Part shown: one piece after another, positions 11,712 to 23,541 of the stretch
Layout of the letters: every line of letters starts with the position of its first letter
Numbering within the stretch: the stretch's first letter is position 1
From: Euryodendron excelsum
Taxonomy: Eukaryota > Streptophyta > Magnoliopsida > Ericales > Pentaphylacaceae
NCBI GenBank assembly: GCA_033060915.1
Contig: CM065379.1
Coordinates: 24,002,818-24,066,817, forward strand
Reading direction: 5' to 3'
Length of the DNA: 64,000 nt
Translations under genes and position numbers: made by a program
The notes under the pieces: generated by a model
What the model was told of the DNA's origin: nothing
The model's database searches: none
Seen by the model: the letters and a program-made list of their open reading frames with translations, nothing else

Positions 11712-13904
11712 ACCGGGTCACACGAGGTGCCCTCATCATCATGTCTGACTAGTTCTAGGGTCATATTACATCACACCACCCATAGCCATATTACATCACC
11801 TATTACATATGACCAGGGGTCTTAGTTCTCGCCAATAGAAGATGATGAGACTTCGATAGATATGTCGACCCATTATTACCATCTGGGCAACAGATAGAGA
11901 CGTCTTTCTCAACAGAGGGTCGAGTTTCACATACTATATCAGACCATTCTGCTCATCCATGTCCCGCACCCTAGCTAGAGGGGCCATCACAAGTCACTGA
12001 GGTTAGTAGTGCGCATCAAATTCATCTACTGGTGGCACCCACAACCATTGATATTAAGGGTGTTTCACAGATCACACAAGCAAAGCCACAGCCACAGCCA
12101 CTGCTACAGCCATAGCCATAGCCACAACCATCCCGGTCAAGACTATAGACCATCACACATGTCTTCGTCTGTCAACCAAGGCCCACGAGAGAGAGACCAC
12201 CCCCATGTGGTACAGGCGTCCATGAGTAGCACTTGGGACGCGAGATTGTTTTTTGCACACTTGAGAATTAGTTTTCGAAACTTGTTGGATATAATAGTGA
12301 ATGATGATAGTTTTTATTGAAATAAATTTAGTTGTAGCATAATTAAAGTTTACATCATCTGAAATTATGGTTTTGTTCTATCTATGTCCATTTATAAATC
12401 AATACAACTATTGTTATTGACACTGCCACTATTTGTGGAGGAAACAACTAAACTTGACAAGAAATTCATTAAACTACTAAACTAAAAATCATAGGATAAT
12501 TCATTTTTTTGTTTACCCACCAAAAAAAAAAAATAATTGGATGAAAGTAATCTCCAAATTACTTATCACAACTTCTTTCTAAACATTAAATACAGAATAA
12601 AGCCAAACAACAAATAGTATTCCAATCATGTAGCCTTATATTATAAAACAAATGGGCGTAGTTGGTTTGATATTTAGGTCAAAATTATTAGTAAATTAAC
12701 TTTATATTACGTTAAACAAATTGGCAGAAGTTACTTCTTGTTATAAAAGTCGCTATTACTTGTGGAAATAGAGCTAGCCTAACACTTTGAAGGATTTGGA
12801 TCCTCTTTATTTAATGGTTTGAATAGAGATCATCATCCCAACCATGAGGCTGCACCAATGATGGATCAACTGAAACATGAGGACTTGTCATGTCAATTAA
12901 AAGCTGCATCAAAGATAAGACAAGATATGATGGCCCACTAAAACATAAAGACTTGTCATTTTTTCAAAGGCTGCACCAATGACAAGATAACACTTTAGCA
13001 TTATCATGTCCTATTACTTGCCAATTCATGATTGTCCTATCTCTATCTTCTGAAGCCTTTCACGTGAACCCTTTTTGTTTGATGTGAACCGGTTAAGTAT
13101 AAAATGGTGTGATTACATGAAATGCTCAACCAACCATACCTCCAAACATGCCCAAGTGAAAAAGGTTATTTGGTGCATCATCTAGTCATTCAGTTCCAAT
13201 CGACGTTGTGCATGGAAATCAAAACTCAGTCATTCAAATGGTGGGTACATATACTGACCCAATTGCTAACAAATGGTATGGCCGAAAATGTAGCTTCCTC
13301 AACAAACCTATCCTAATGCACGATATGATAGATCCAGTCAGCCAGATCTTCATTGATAATGCATCCTTACAACCATCCCACGGTGTGATTGACGACTAAT
13401 GCATAAGGTTGCCATGGGAAGACTTATTCGATAAACGGTATGAACAAGAGATGTATTGCCGATGGCATGGCCTACGTGTCCCAAAGGCCACTCAGCTAAG
13501 CTTTTCGACAGGAGATCACCTAACAACAAGGTCATAAAAGAGCTTGAACATGAGATTGATCAAATGCAACGAAGGCTAGATAGATATCATTTTATAAAGG
13601 ATGTGAAGAAAGAATGTGTTGATCCAACAAAACGAATAAAAGAAATTATTAAAAATATGCTGCTAGTTTCGGACCAAGAATTTTTACACTTCTCGAATGA
13701 AGAAGTTGACGATGATTTTGATAACTATCTACCAAGTAGCCTTAGCGTTGTTGGCAAACCACTATGTTGTTATGAACATGGTCCATGAAGCTTGTACCAG
13801 TTTGTAGTTCAGTATGATGTAAAATAAGTTATTATATTTTTATGTAATATATGTGTGAGTTTGGGTTATATCTGCCATTTTGTGTTTATGTCGTATATAT
13901 TAAT
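11712..13904. other. Spacer between LTR element and satellite array
   Basis: Mostly non-coding. A short degenerate minisatellite of AGCCAC/AGCCAT units lies at about 12081-12130. From 12840 to 13000 the motif GGCTGCACCAATGA and relatives recur with GACTTGTCAT. One ORF with some coding character is listed separately (13456-13788). Nothing else recognisable. Confidence 0.5.
13456..13788 (+). CDS. Hypothetical protein fragment, 110 aa
   Basis: Not recognised. The frame encodes a charged protein: residues about 23-60 are rich in Lys, Glu, Arg and Asp with heptad-like spacing (VIKELEHEIDQMQRRLDRYH), suggesting a helix or short coiled coil, followed by an acidic patch (EEVDDDFDNY). It ends at TGA 13786-13788. 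Upstream short frames at 13122-13399 could be other pieces of the same decayed gene, but they do not join in frame. The composition is less random than nearby chance ORFs. It could be a relic of a transposon protein or of an unknown gene. No promoter or splice model is supported. Confidence 0.3.
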   Translation: MPMAWPTCPKGHSAKLFDRRSPNNKVIKELEHEIDQMQRRLDRYHFIKDVKKECVDPTKRIKEIIKNMLLVSDQEFLHFSNEEVDDDFDNYLPSSLSVVGKPLCCYEHGP

Positions 13905-16900
13905 GTTACGTGTGGGAGTTGATGGCACATCAATCGGACTCTCGGTTCAAATGTTATGCAATCCTTCGTGATTTCGGGACTTAGGGTTTTGGAATTAGGC
14001 TATGTCAGCCCTCGGGGTACCAAACTAAGGAGGAAAGATCCGAAGAGTGCGAAACTTGACAGGAGGCTCCAGCGAGTCCTGAGTGATGTGTGGGAGTTGA
14101 TGGTAGGTCAATTGGAGTCCTGATTCAAATGCTATGCAATCCTTTGTGATTTCGAAACTTAGGGTTTCAAAGTTAGACCAAGTCGACCTTCGGGGTCCCA
14201 AATTGGCAAGGAAAGGTCTAGGGAGTGCAAAACTCAATGGGAAACTCTAGTGGGTCCCGAGTGATGTGTGGGAGTTAACGGCATGTTAATCGAACTCTCA
14301 GCTTAAGTGTTATGCAATCCTTTATGATTTTCGGGACTTGGACTTTCAGACTTAGGCCAAGTCAGCCTTCAGGGTACCGAATTAGTGAGGAAAGGTCTGG
14401 AGAGTGCGAAACTCGATGGGAGGCTCTGGTGGTCCCAAGTCATATGTAGGAGTTAATGACAAGCCAATCGAACTCCCGGATCAAATGTTATGCAATTCTT
14501 CAAGATTTAAGAACTTAGACTTTCAGTATTAGGCCAAGTCGGCCTTTGGGGTACCAAATTGGGGAGGAAAGGTCCGGGGACTGTGAAACTTGATGGGAGG
14601 CTTTGGCAGGTCTTGAGTGACGTGTAGGAGTTGACAACACGTCAATCGAACTCTTAGTTCAAATGTTATGCAATCCTTCGGGATTTCGGGACTTAGGGTT
14701 TCGAAGGTAGGCCAAGTCAGCCTTTGGGGTACCGAATTGGAGAGGAAAGGTCTAGGGAGTGCGAAACTCGATGGGAGGGTCCAGTGAGTCCCGAGTGACC
14801 TGTGGGAGTTGATGACATGTCAATCGAACTCCTGGTTTAAATGTTATGCAATACTTCAAGATTTTTAAGACTTGGACTTTCGGAGTTAGGCCAACTCGGC
14901 CATTAGGGTACCGAATTAGGGAGGAAAGGTCCGAGGAGAGCAAAACTCGATGGGAGGCTCCGGCAAATCCCAAGTGACGTATGGGAGTTAATGGCACGTC
15001 AATCAGACACCCGATTCAAATGTTATATAATCTTTCAGGATTTCGGTACTTGAACTTTCAGAGTTAGGCCAAGTCAGCCATCGGGGTACCGAATTAGGGA
15101 GGAAAGGTTTGGGGAGTGCAAAACTCGATGAGAGACTCCGGCAGATCCCGAGTGACATGTGGGAGTTTACAACACGTCAATCGGATTCCTGGTTTAAATG
15201 TTATGCAATCCATCATGATTTCAAGACTTAGAGTTTTGGAGTTAGGCCAAGTCAGCCTTCGAGGTACCAAATTGGGGAGTGGGAAACTCGACGGAAGGCT
15301 CGGCTGGTCTCGAGTGACGTGTGGGAGTTAATGGCACATCAATCGGATTCTTGGTTCAAAAGTTATGCAATCCTTTGTGATTTCAGGACTTGGACTTTCA
15401 GAGTCAGGCCAAGTCGACCTTTGGGGTACCGAATTTGGGAGGGAAGGTCCGGGGAGTGCACAACTCGACAGGAGCTCCAGTGAGTCCCGAGTGACGTGTA
15501 GGGCTTGACGACACGTCAATCAGACTTTCAATTCAAATGTTATGAAATCCATCAGGATTTCAGGACTGAGACTTTCAGAGTTAGGCTAAGTCAGCCTTCG
15601 GGGTATCGAATTGGGGAGGAAAGTTTCGGGAAGTGCGAAACTCGACGGGAGGCTCCGGCAGGTCTTAAGGGACATGTGGGAGGTTACGGCATGTCAATTG
15701 GACTCTCAGTTCAAATGTTATGCTATATTTCAGGATTTCGAGACTTAGGGTTTCAGAGTTAGGCCAAGACGATCATCGGGATATCGAATTAGGGAGGAAA
15801 GGTTTGGGGAGTGAAAAATTTGACGGGAGGCTCCGGCAGGTCCAGAGTGATATGTGGGAGTTGACGGCACATCAATCAGACTCCCAGTTCAAATAATATG
15901 CAATCTTTATGGATTTTGGGACTTGGACTTTTGGAGTTAGGCCAAGTCAGCTTTCAGGGTACCGAATTGGGGAGAAAAGGTCTGGGGAGTACAAAACTCA
16001 ATAAGATACTTCGGAGGATCTCGAGTGACGTGTGGGAGTTTACGGCACGTCAATCGGACTCCCGGTTCAAATGTTACGCAATCCTTTGTGATTTCGGGAC
16101 TTAGGGTTTTGAAGTTAGGCTAAGTCGGCCTTTGGGGTACCAAATTGGGGAGGAAAGGTTTGGGGAGTGTAAAACTTGATGGGAGGCTCTAGCAGGTCTG
16201 AAGTGATGTGTGGGAGTTGACGGCACATCAATTGGATTCCCAGTTCAAATGTTATGCAATCCTTTATGATTTCAAGATTTGGACTTTCGGAGTTAGGCTA
16301 AGTTAGCCTTTGGGGTACTGAATTAGGGAAGAAAGGTCCAGGGAGTGCAAAACTTGACGGGAGGCTCCGGCGGGGACGTGTGGGCGGTGACGGCACGTTA
16401 ATCGGACACCTAGTTCAAATGTCTTGCAATCTTTCATGATTTTGGGACTTGGACTTTTGGAGTTAGGCCAAGTCAGCCTTCAGGGTACCAAAATGGGGAG
16501 GAAAGGTCTGGGGAGTGCAAAACACGACAGGAGGCTTCGGTTGGTCCCTAGTGACGTGTAGGAATTGGTAGCACGTCAATCAGACTCCCGGTTCAAATGT
16601 TATGGAATCTTTCGTGATTTCGGGACTTGGATTTTTGGAGTTAGGCCAAGTAGGCCTTTGGGGTACCGAATTGAGAGGATATGTCCGGGGAGTGCAAAAC
16701 TCGATGGGAGGCTCTGGCGGGTCTCGAATGACGTGTGGGAGTTAATGGCACGTCAATCGGACTCCTGGCTCAAATGTTATGCAATCCTTCGAGATTTCGA
16801 GATTTGGACTTTCAAAGTTAGGCCAGGTCGGACTTCGGGGTACTGAATTGGGGAGGAAAGGTTCAGGAAGTGCAAAACTCGACGGGAGGCTCCGACGGGT

Positions 16901-18745
16901 CCTAAGTGACGTGTGGGAGTTGACGGCTCATCAATCGGACTTTCGGTTCAAATGTTTCGCAATCCTTTGGGATTTCGGGACTTAGGGTTTTAGAGGTAGG
17001 CCAAGTCGGCCTTCGGGATACTGAATTGGGGAGGAAAGATCCGGGGAGTGCAAAACTCGACGGGGTGCTCCGGCAGGTCCCGAATGACATGTAGGAGTTA
17101 ACGACACTTCAATCGGACTCCCGATTTAAATGTTATGCAATCCTTTGAGATTTCGGGACTTGGACTTTCAGAGTTAGGCCAAGTCGGCCTTCAGGGTACC
17201 GAATTGGGGAGGAAAGGTTCGGGGACAACAAAACTCGACGGGAGGCTCCGGCGGGTCTCGAGTGACGTGTGGGTGTTGACGGCACATCCATCGGACTCCC
17301 GGTTCAAATGTTATGTAATCCTTCGGGATTTTAAGACTTGAACTTTTGGAGTTAGGCCAAGTCGGCCTTTGGGGTACCAAATTGGGGAGGAAAGGTCCAG
17401 GGAGTGTAAAACTTGACAAGAGGTCAGGTGGGTCCCGAGTGACGTGTGGGAGTTGACAGCATGTCAATTGGACTCCCGGTTCAAATGTTATGTAATCCTT
17501 CGGGATTTCAAAACTTGGACTTTTGGAGTTAGGCTAAGTCGGCCTTTAGGGTACTGAATTGGGGAGGAAAGGTTTGGGGAGTGCGAAACTCGATGAGAGT
17601 CTTTTGCACGTCCCGAGTGACGTATGGGAGTTAGCGGCACTTCAATCAGACTCCCAGTTCAAATGTTATGCAATTCCTTTGTGATTTTGGGACTTAGGGT
17701 TTTGAAGTTAGGCCAAGTCAACCTTCGGGGTATTGAATTGGGGAGGAAAGGTCCGGGGAGTGCGAAACTTGACAGGAGGCTCCAGCGAGTCCCGAGTGAC
17801 GTGTGGGAGTTGACGGCATGAAAATCGGACTTCCAGTTTAAATGTTATGCAATCCTTCAGGATTTCGGGACTTGAACTTTCGGAGTTAGCCCAAGTGGGC
17901 CTTCGGGTTACCGAATTGGGGAGGAGAGGTTCGAGGAGTGCGAAATTCAACAGGAGGCTCTCGCAGGTCCCGAGTGACATGTGGGTGTTGACGACACGTC
18001 AATTGGACTTCCAATTCAAATGTTATGCAATCCTTTGGGATTTCGGGACTTAGACTTTCGGAGTTAGGCTAAGCCGGGCTTCGAGGTACTAAATTGGGAA
18101 AGAAAGGTTCAGGGAGTACAAAACTCGATGGGAAGCTCTAGTGAGTTCCGAGTGATGTGTGGGAGTTAACGGGACTTCAATCGGACTCCCGGTTCAAATG
18201 TTATGCAATCCTTCGTGTTTTTGGGACTTAGGGTTTTAGAGTTAGGCCAAGTTGACCTTCGAGATGCCGAATTGGGGAGGGTGCGCCTGGGGAGTGCGAA
18301 ACTCGACGAGAGGCTCTGGTGGGTCTCGAGTGACGTGTGAGAGTTTACGGCACAAAAATCGGACTCCCGGTTTAAATGTTATGCAATCCTTCAAAATTTT
18401 AGGACTTAATCTTTCGAAGTTAGGCCAAGTCGGCCTTCGGGGTATCGGATTGGGGAGGAAAGGTCCGGGGATTGCGAAATTCAACGGGAGGCTCTCGCGG
18501 GTCCCGAGTGACATGTGGGTGTTAACGGCATGTTAATCAGACTCTCGGTTAAAATGTTATGCAATCCTTCGAGATTTTAGGGCTCAGACTTTCGGAGTTT
18601 GGCTAAGTCGGTTTTCGGGGTACTAAATTGGGGAGGAAAGATCCGGATAGTGCGAAACTCGACGGGAGGCTCCGACAGATCACGAGTGACGTGTGAGAGT
18701 TAACAGCACATCAATCGGACTCTCAGTTCAAAAGTTATGCAATTT
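13905..18745. repeat. Satellite array, 178-bp monomer, about 27 copies
   Basis: The landmark TGTTATGCA recurs at 13952, 14130, 14308, 14486, 14664, 14842, 15021 and 15199, a period of 178 bp (once 179), and the pattern continues to 18745. Each monomer carries GAGTGACGTGTGGGAGTT, GGTTCAAATGTTATGCAATC, GGACTTTCGGAGTTAGGCC, GGGGTACCGAATTGGGGAGG and CGACGGGAGGCTCCGG. Monomers differ mostly by C-to-T and G-to-A changes at CG sites, as expected for methylated DNA. A few are shortened. 178 is not a multiple of three, so the 60-100-codon frames in the array are by-products and not genes. Confidence 0.95.
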
Positions 18746-18775
18746 TGAAATTTCGGAGATTTTTAGTTTGCTAAT

Positions 18776-18949
18776 GTGTTGGGAGATTTTTTGATCTAAA
18801 CGCTTTTTAAAAAAACGTTTTTTTTATGAAACGCTTTTTGTATTAGCATTTTTAAAAACCTTTTTTGTATTAACATTTATGAGTTTTGGGCCATATACAA
18901 ATATTTTTTATATTAAAAGCGCTTTTTAAAAAAAACTCTCAAACAACAC
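18776..18949. mobile_element. MITE-like element upstream of the ZDS pseudogene
   Basis: The left end (GTGTTGGGAGATTTTTTGAT, later GCTTTTTAA) and the reverse complement of the right end (GTGTTGTTTGAGAGTTTTTT, later GCGCTTTTAA) are imperfect inverted repeats. The centre is AT-rich and non-coding. Size about 174 bp. No clear target-site duplication was seen, so the family is uncertain. It lies 217 bp before the ZDS start codon. Confidence 0.45.
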
Positions 18950-19165
18950 CCCGATTGAAAATAAAGATGAAAAAATGACCGGAAATTAGCCCCTCTTCTC
19001 CCATTTTCTCCCTCTATCTACAACTTTCTCTCTCTCTCTGTCTCTCTCTTAAACTACGGTGATGCTGCTGAAGTTTATACTACATCCCACTGTTCTCAGT
19101 TGAAGGCTCACCTAGCAAAAGAGTTTTGATTTTCAATTCTCCCAATCATACTATATTCCAGGCCA
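18950..19165 (+). promoter_or_regulatory. Putative ZDS proximal promoter and 5' UTR
   Basis: A pyrimidine-rich stretch with TCTCTCTC runs (about 18988-19050) precedes the start codon, as in many plant core promoters and leaders. No clear TATA box at a standard spacing. A short upstream ORF (ATG 19062, TGA 19101-19103, 13 codons) sits in the probable leader. The transcription start is unknown. Confidence 0.4.
19062..19103 (+). CDS. Upstream ORF in ZDS leader (13 aa)
   Basis: ATG at 19062 opens a frame reading MLLKFILHPTVLS and stops at 19101, 62 bp before the main start codon. If it is inside the transcript it could lower initiation at the main ATG. No conservation evidence is available. Confidence 0.25.
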   Translation: MLLKFILHPTVLS

Positions 19166-19328
19166 ATGGCTTCTTCTTCTCTTTCTTTTCCTGCTACTTC
19201 CGCTAGCGGTCTCCGAACTGACACCACCGGATTGTTGCTATCCGGTCGTACGGCGACCCAGTTGAAGACTCTGAGGTCCGATGTTCGGTGCTCCTTAGAT
19301 ACCAATGTCTCTGATATGAGCATTAATG
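19166..19328 (+). other. ZDS: ZDS exon 1 (transit peptide)
   Basis: Encodes 54 residues starting MASSSLSFPATSASGLRT. It is Ser/Thr-rich with basic residues and almost no acidic residues at first, typical of a chloroplast transit peptide. The donor is ATG|GTACGT, splitting an Ala codon after its first base. The frame is intact. Confidence 0.9.
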
Positions 19329-19600
19329 GTACGTAATCAATTTTCCCATATTCTTACGTATGTATGTATGTATTGTCTGTGGGTAGTGATTGTTGTGATG
19401 TTATTTATTTATTTATTTATTGTTGTTTATGTTATTCTCGCATCTGGGTATCTGATTTTGGGGCTTTGTTGGGTGGTCATAACTGTGATACAGTGGTTTG
19501 TGCGTTATTAGGTGGATGTTACGGTGAATTTTGGGGAATTTAAATTTGATTGAAATTAATTTGGTGGACTTTGAAATGAATTTGGTTGGTTCTTACTGAT

Positions 19601-19603
<3 letters not shown>

Positions 19604-19657
<54 letters not shown>
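19604..19657. repeat. (AG)n microsatellite, ZDS intron 1
   Basis: 27 uninterrupted GA/AG dinucleotides. Likely length-variable. Confidence 0.97.
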
Positions 19658-19661
<4 letters not shown>

Positions 19662-19975
19662 TGCTTAGGTATGTTTATCAGTGATCTGTGTCATGCTACA
19701 GAAGAGAAATACAAGGTTAAGGTTCGTAAGGCTGTTGCAAAGGTTTTAAAGTTGAGAACAATGTGAAAATGGATGATGAGATGAGGTGTAAAGCTTCGGT
19801 GAAATGACTCCAAGAGAACTATTTAATTTATTTAAATTGTTGTCAAACCAAAGGAATAAACAATATGACTAAATATTTTGTTTCTTTTTCTTTTGTTCTC
19901 ATTTATCTCCGACCAAATGAAGAAAGAACTGTGTAATTATATTGGGCCCACCAAGTTGAGTGAAATCCTAGGTTG

Positions 19976-20263
19976 TGTTTAGCGGAGTTTTTACAAATGG
20001 TTTTCTGTTGTCAGAGCTATAGAAAGCAGAAGACACAACTGAAAATTCATTCGGTTTGTGTTCTTAAAAATCTGTTTTCAGAAAACTGCGGTAAAGATAA
20101 ACAATTTTCGGGAAACACCAGAATGTTTTTCTTTGTGCTTTGATTTTTCTTTTCCAGTTTTGAATACCAAAATGACTAATGACCCAAAAATGTGTTCTAA
20201 ATAATTTCATAGTGTTCAGAGAATGGGTTTCTGAGAACTATTTTCTGAAAACTACGCCAAACA
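19976..20263. mobile_element. MITE-like insertion, ZDS intron 1
   Basis: The left end TGTTTAGCGGAGTTTTT and the reverse complement of the right end, TGTTTGGCGTAGTTTTC, are imperfect inverted repeats flanking about 290 bp of non-coding DNA with further dyads around TTTTCTGAAAAC. Family not assigned; target duplication unclear. Confidence 0.4.
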
Positions 20264-20400
20264 GAAGAAGCCATAGGTGCTAAATAATGAACCCTTAAGA
20301 TTCAAATTATTCACATACTGCCTTTTTAAATTTGATTTAAATGTTAATAATTTGAGGTGCTATTTTTGGGGTTCACTAAAATGGATGTCTTACCTGCCAG

Positions 20401-20525
20401 CTCCAAAAGGACTATTTCTGCCAGAACCTGAACATTATAGGGGACCAAAACTAAAAGTGGCTATTATTGGAGCTGCACTTGCAGGCATGTCAACTGCAGT
20501 GGAGCTATTGGATCAAGGCCATGAG
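20401..20525 (+). other. ZDS: ZDS exon 2 (FAD-binding start)
   Basis: Follows a CCTGCCAG acceptor and restores the Ala codon. Encodes [18 protein letters not shown] then [21 protein letters not shown] proteins have GAGLAG here, so the second glycine of the dinucleotide-binding GxGxxG is Ala. The exon ends GHE|GT. Confidence 0.9.
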
Positions 20526-21267
20526 GTTTAGCTTTTCTATTTTTTTCTTTATTCTCTCACTAATTCTACCAACACTCACATTCAGGCCTTACCTACTACT
20601 GTTTCTTGCAATGTCTGTGAGATGTTATTATCCAGAGTCTTGACCACAATTGCATTTTTCTTGAGTCAGTGACATTGATGCAATGTATGTGCAGTTATGT
20701 TAATCCCCAGAGCATACATAATTATCCTGCTCTAAGAAGCATGACATGCACACGCTGACATATTGATTTGTAAAAAATGTAGTACTCTACACGGCAGCAA
20801 CATGACAAAAATATATATTTTATATATTTTTTTATGTTATACAAAGGAATCTTTCACTTAAAGATAGTGAATAATTGAAAAATAGCACTAATTAATTTTA
20901 GAAACGATGTGTAGGTATAAAGCCACATTGCTTTTATTTCACAATTGGATTTTAAGTTATTTTCTTCAAACATTCATCATGTTTCACGTGTGTATAAGTG
21001 ATAGACATGGTGTCCAAGTAATGGACATATGTCTCGCCCAAGTATCCTAATCGTGTCCGGCTCTAAAAAAATTAATAAGATAATAAAACACATTTGGATA
21101 GGTGTCTGGGAGTGTTCGACGAGTATCGTGTTTGATACAGTGTCCAACACAGTATCTTTTTAGAAGTGTCCGTGCTTTTTAGATCCTGTTAATTTCTTTC
21201 CGTTTGGGTTGTCTACCAATTTATGATGATAGCAAGATTTAGTTGAAGCACATGCTTGGCTTTTCAG

Positions 21268-21402
21268 GTGGATACATATGAGTCAAGATCTTTCATCGGT
21301 GGAAAAGTTGGTTCATTTGTTGATAAACGTGGAAATCACATTGAAATGGGACTTCATGTTTTCTTTGGTTGCTACAATAATCTTTTCCAATTGCTGAAAA
21401 AG
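21268..21402 (+). other. ZDS: ZDS exon 3
   Basis: 135 bp, acceptor TTTTCAG, donor AAG|GTAATG. Encodes [20 protein letters not shown] and then a [16 protein letters not shown] segment. The reading frame is intact. Confidence 0.92.
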
Positions 21403-22399
21403 GTAATGACTATTGATGTGACATGCTTGTTTTAATGATATGACTATTGATACTTAAGCTTCTACTGTTAATTATGTTTCCAATATTCTTTGTAAACTAG
21501 AAATTTTAATTTGGAAACAAAGAATACATGCCATGCTCAAAATATGATCTGTGATACACGGATCAAATACCTAACTTTTAATAAGTTTAGTTGTGCTACA
21601 ACATGTGGTTGCTTTTTATGCTTTTGATTCTTACATCTGCTTATCATAATGAGCAAGGAACAAATTCTGTTTCTGGGTAAGAAAATTTACATTGTTGTAG
21701 CTGCTTAACTGACTATAATATACTAAAACGGTGGTTCAATTGTTAAGTTTGAAATATAGAAAATTAATTGGTCAAGATGCTGGAGAGCTTCTCTGCTAAT
21801 TTACCTCTGCGACTCATGCTTATGCATCCTTATGACCTAATAGGGCCCTAAATGTACTGTTTCAGGCTTTCAGCACATTTTTTATTGGCAGGATTGCTCA
21901 GATTGGATTCAGATATACTCAATGTTGTGGTTCCTTAACTCAGTTAATTGACCTCATTTAACCAAACTTGGATCTCTTATTTATTTTCCAATATAGGTTA
22001 GAAAATCCTTGTGGCCCTTTGTGTTGCTTATGTCATCGTAGATCATCACTTGTTCTTGCATGATTTTGTAAAAGTAATGGTGTTCAATAGGCCATGTTGC
22101 TGCCATCTTTCTGATTAATCCCAAAGAACTGCCCTATGCAAATTTGGGATGTTGGGTGTTTAAACGAAATAGCAAGTGCATTCTAATAGTCTGGGAGTTA
22201 TAAGTTGTGTCACTGCAGTTGATATGCTTGTTCAGAGTTGTGGCTACTCCGCAATTACCCTAGTTGATTCCCTGTAAATATATATAAAAAAACATTTGTG
22301 CTTTCTACAGATTCAGTATATAAATTTGATGTTTAGTTGCTTAATATTGTAACGATAATGTTCTCTGATTGTTTTTCTTGGATCTATTCTCTGACTTAG

Positions 22400-22460
22400 G
22401 TTGGTCTGCTTGTGAAAGATCATACCCACACTTTTGTTAACAAAGGCGGTGAACTTGGTG
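22400..22460 (+). other. ZDS: ZDS exon 4 (four-codon deletion)
   Basis: Acceptor GACTTAG, donor GGTG|GTATGA. Encodes VGLLVKDHTHTFVNKGGELG. Plant ZDS normally has four more residues between VG and LLVKD, so 12 bp have been lost in frame. Confidence 0.88.
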
Positions 22461-22641
22461 GTATGATAGAATGCTTACTTGACATATAATACCCAAAAAT
22501 ATACATGCTTTAAGTTTGTTATTATTTTCATCTAAACTGATTTTGAGGGACTTTTGGGTTGGATCATACCTGTATGAAATCAATTACATTAAATGACTCT
22601 TAAGCTAAAATATCTCACATGTAACTTACTTCCCACTGCAG

Positions 22642-22715
22642 AACTTGATTTTCGGTTTCCAGTTGGAGCACCGCTACATGGAATTAATGCATTTCTGTCT
22701 ACAAATCAGCTCAAG
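22642..22715 (+). other. ZDS: ZDS exon 5 (GC donor)
   Basis: Acceptor CACTGCAG. Encodes [18 protein letters not shown] then LSTNQLK. The exon ends CTCAAG|GCACTG: the donor is GC rather than GT, either a natural GC-AG intron or a decayed site. Confidence 0.88.
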
Positions 22716-23263
22716 GCACTGTCTACTAGTACATTTTCCCTCCTATTTGTTTATGATTTGAGCCTATTGATGCAACAATAATGTTCCATGTTCAGTAATT
22801 TTTGCGATATTGGATAACAGGATAAGTCATTTTTTATGCAGTTTATAAGAAGTTCAAGTAAGAACCAATTTAAAGAAGACGGGAATCTTGGAAATTGGTT
22901 GCATTAGGCAAGGCTCAGTTGGGGCTTTGTGAAATTTAAGTTTGGGTCACCTCAGTCTAAGGTCCTATTTATGTTTTTTCTCAAGTAAATTCAATTTTAT
23001 ATATAATTTTTAAATTTTTTAGCAGTTGGCTCTCTTGTAGTTTCAAAATTTGTTGGAGATAGGCAGTAGTATTTGTCCATGGGTCGTATTTCGGGGTAAG
23101 TTGTAGTATTGGATCTTTATTTGTGACCATCAGCTGTTAGCGAGTGTTCAAGTTATTGTTGGGATGTGGATGTCTTACTTATGGGGAAAATAATAGAAAA
23201 GAAGGGAGGGAACGAAAGAAAATGGTCTTTATATGAGGAGTTTGTAAATTTTTCTGGATTTTA

Positions 23264-23541
23264 CCGGTTAGGGTCTCTTAGCTTAAAAAAAAAAGGTGTC
23301 TAACTGCTATTAGAGCTATGATTATGTGACAGTTGAAATTGTTAGCTAGCAATCCTTTAAATTCAATTGAGAACAAGTTCTACTAACTTCATAGCTTTGT
23401 TTCCGGTTAGGGGCTCTTAGTTTTAAAGAAAGGGGGTTTAACTCTTATTAGAGCTACGATTACCTGACAGTCGAAATTGTTAGTTAGTAAGCCTTTAAAT
23501 TCAATTGAGAACAAGTTCTACTGACTTCGTAGGTTTTATTT
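23264..23541. repeat. Tandem duplication, ZDS intron 5 (2 x 139 bp)
   Basis: CCGGTTAGGG at 23264 recurs at 23403, and both copies run through TTAAATTCAATTGAGAACAA and GTTCTACT-ACTTC. Diverged by scattered substitutions and a shortened A tract. Confidence 0.85.

Noticed and set aside
13905..18745. A possible tRNA-derived SINE origin of the satellite, from GGTTCAAAT (B-box-like) and TAGGCCAAGTCGG (A-box-like)
   Set aside because: The A-box-like and B-box-like motifs are in the wrong order within a monomer, and about 120 bp apart across monomers, too far for a Pol III internal promoter. Both match only partly.
13905..18745. The many 60-97-codon frames in the array, both strands
   Set aside because: They recur at the monomer period and break because 178 is not divisible by three; they are by-products of the repeat.
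13905..18745. CRISPR-like array
   Set aside because: Direct tandem monomers with no unique spacers, in a plant genome.
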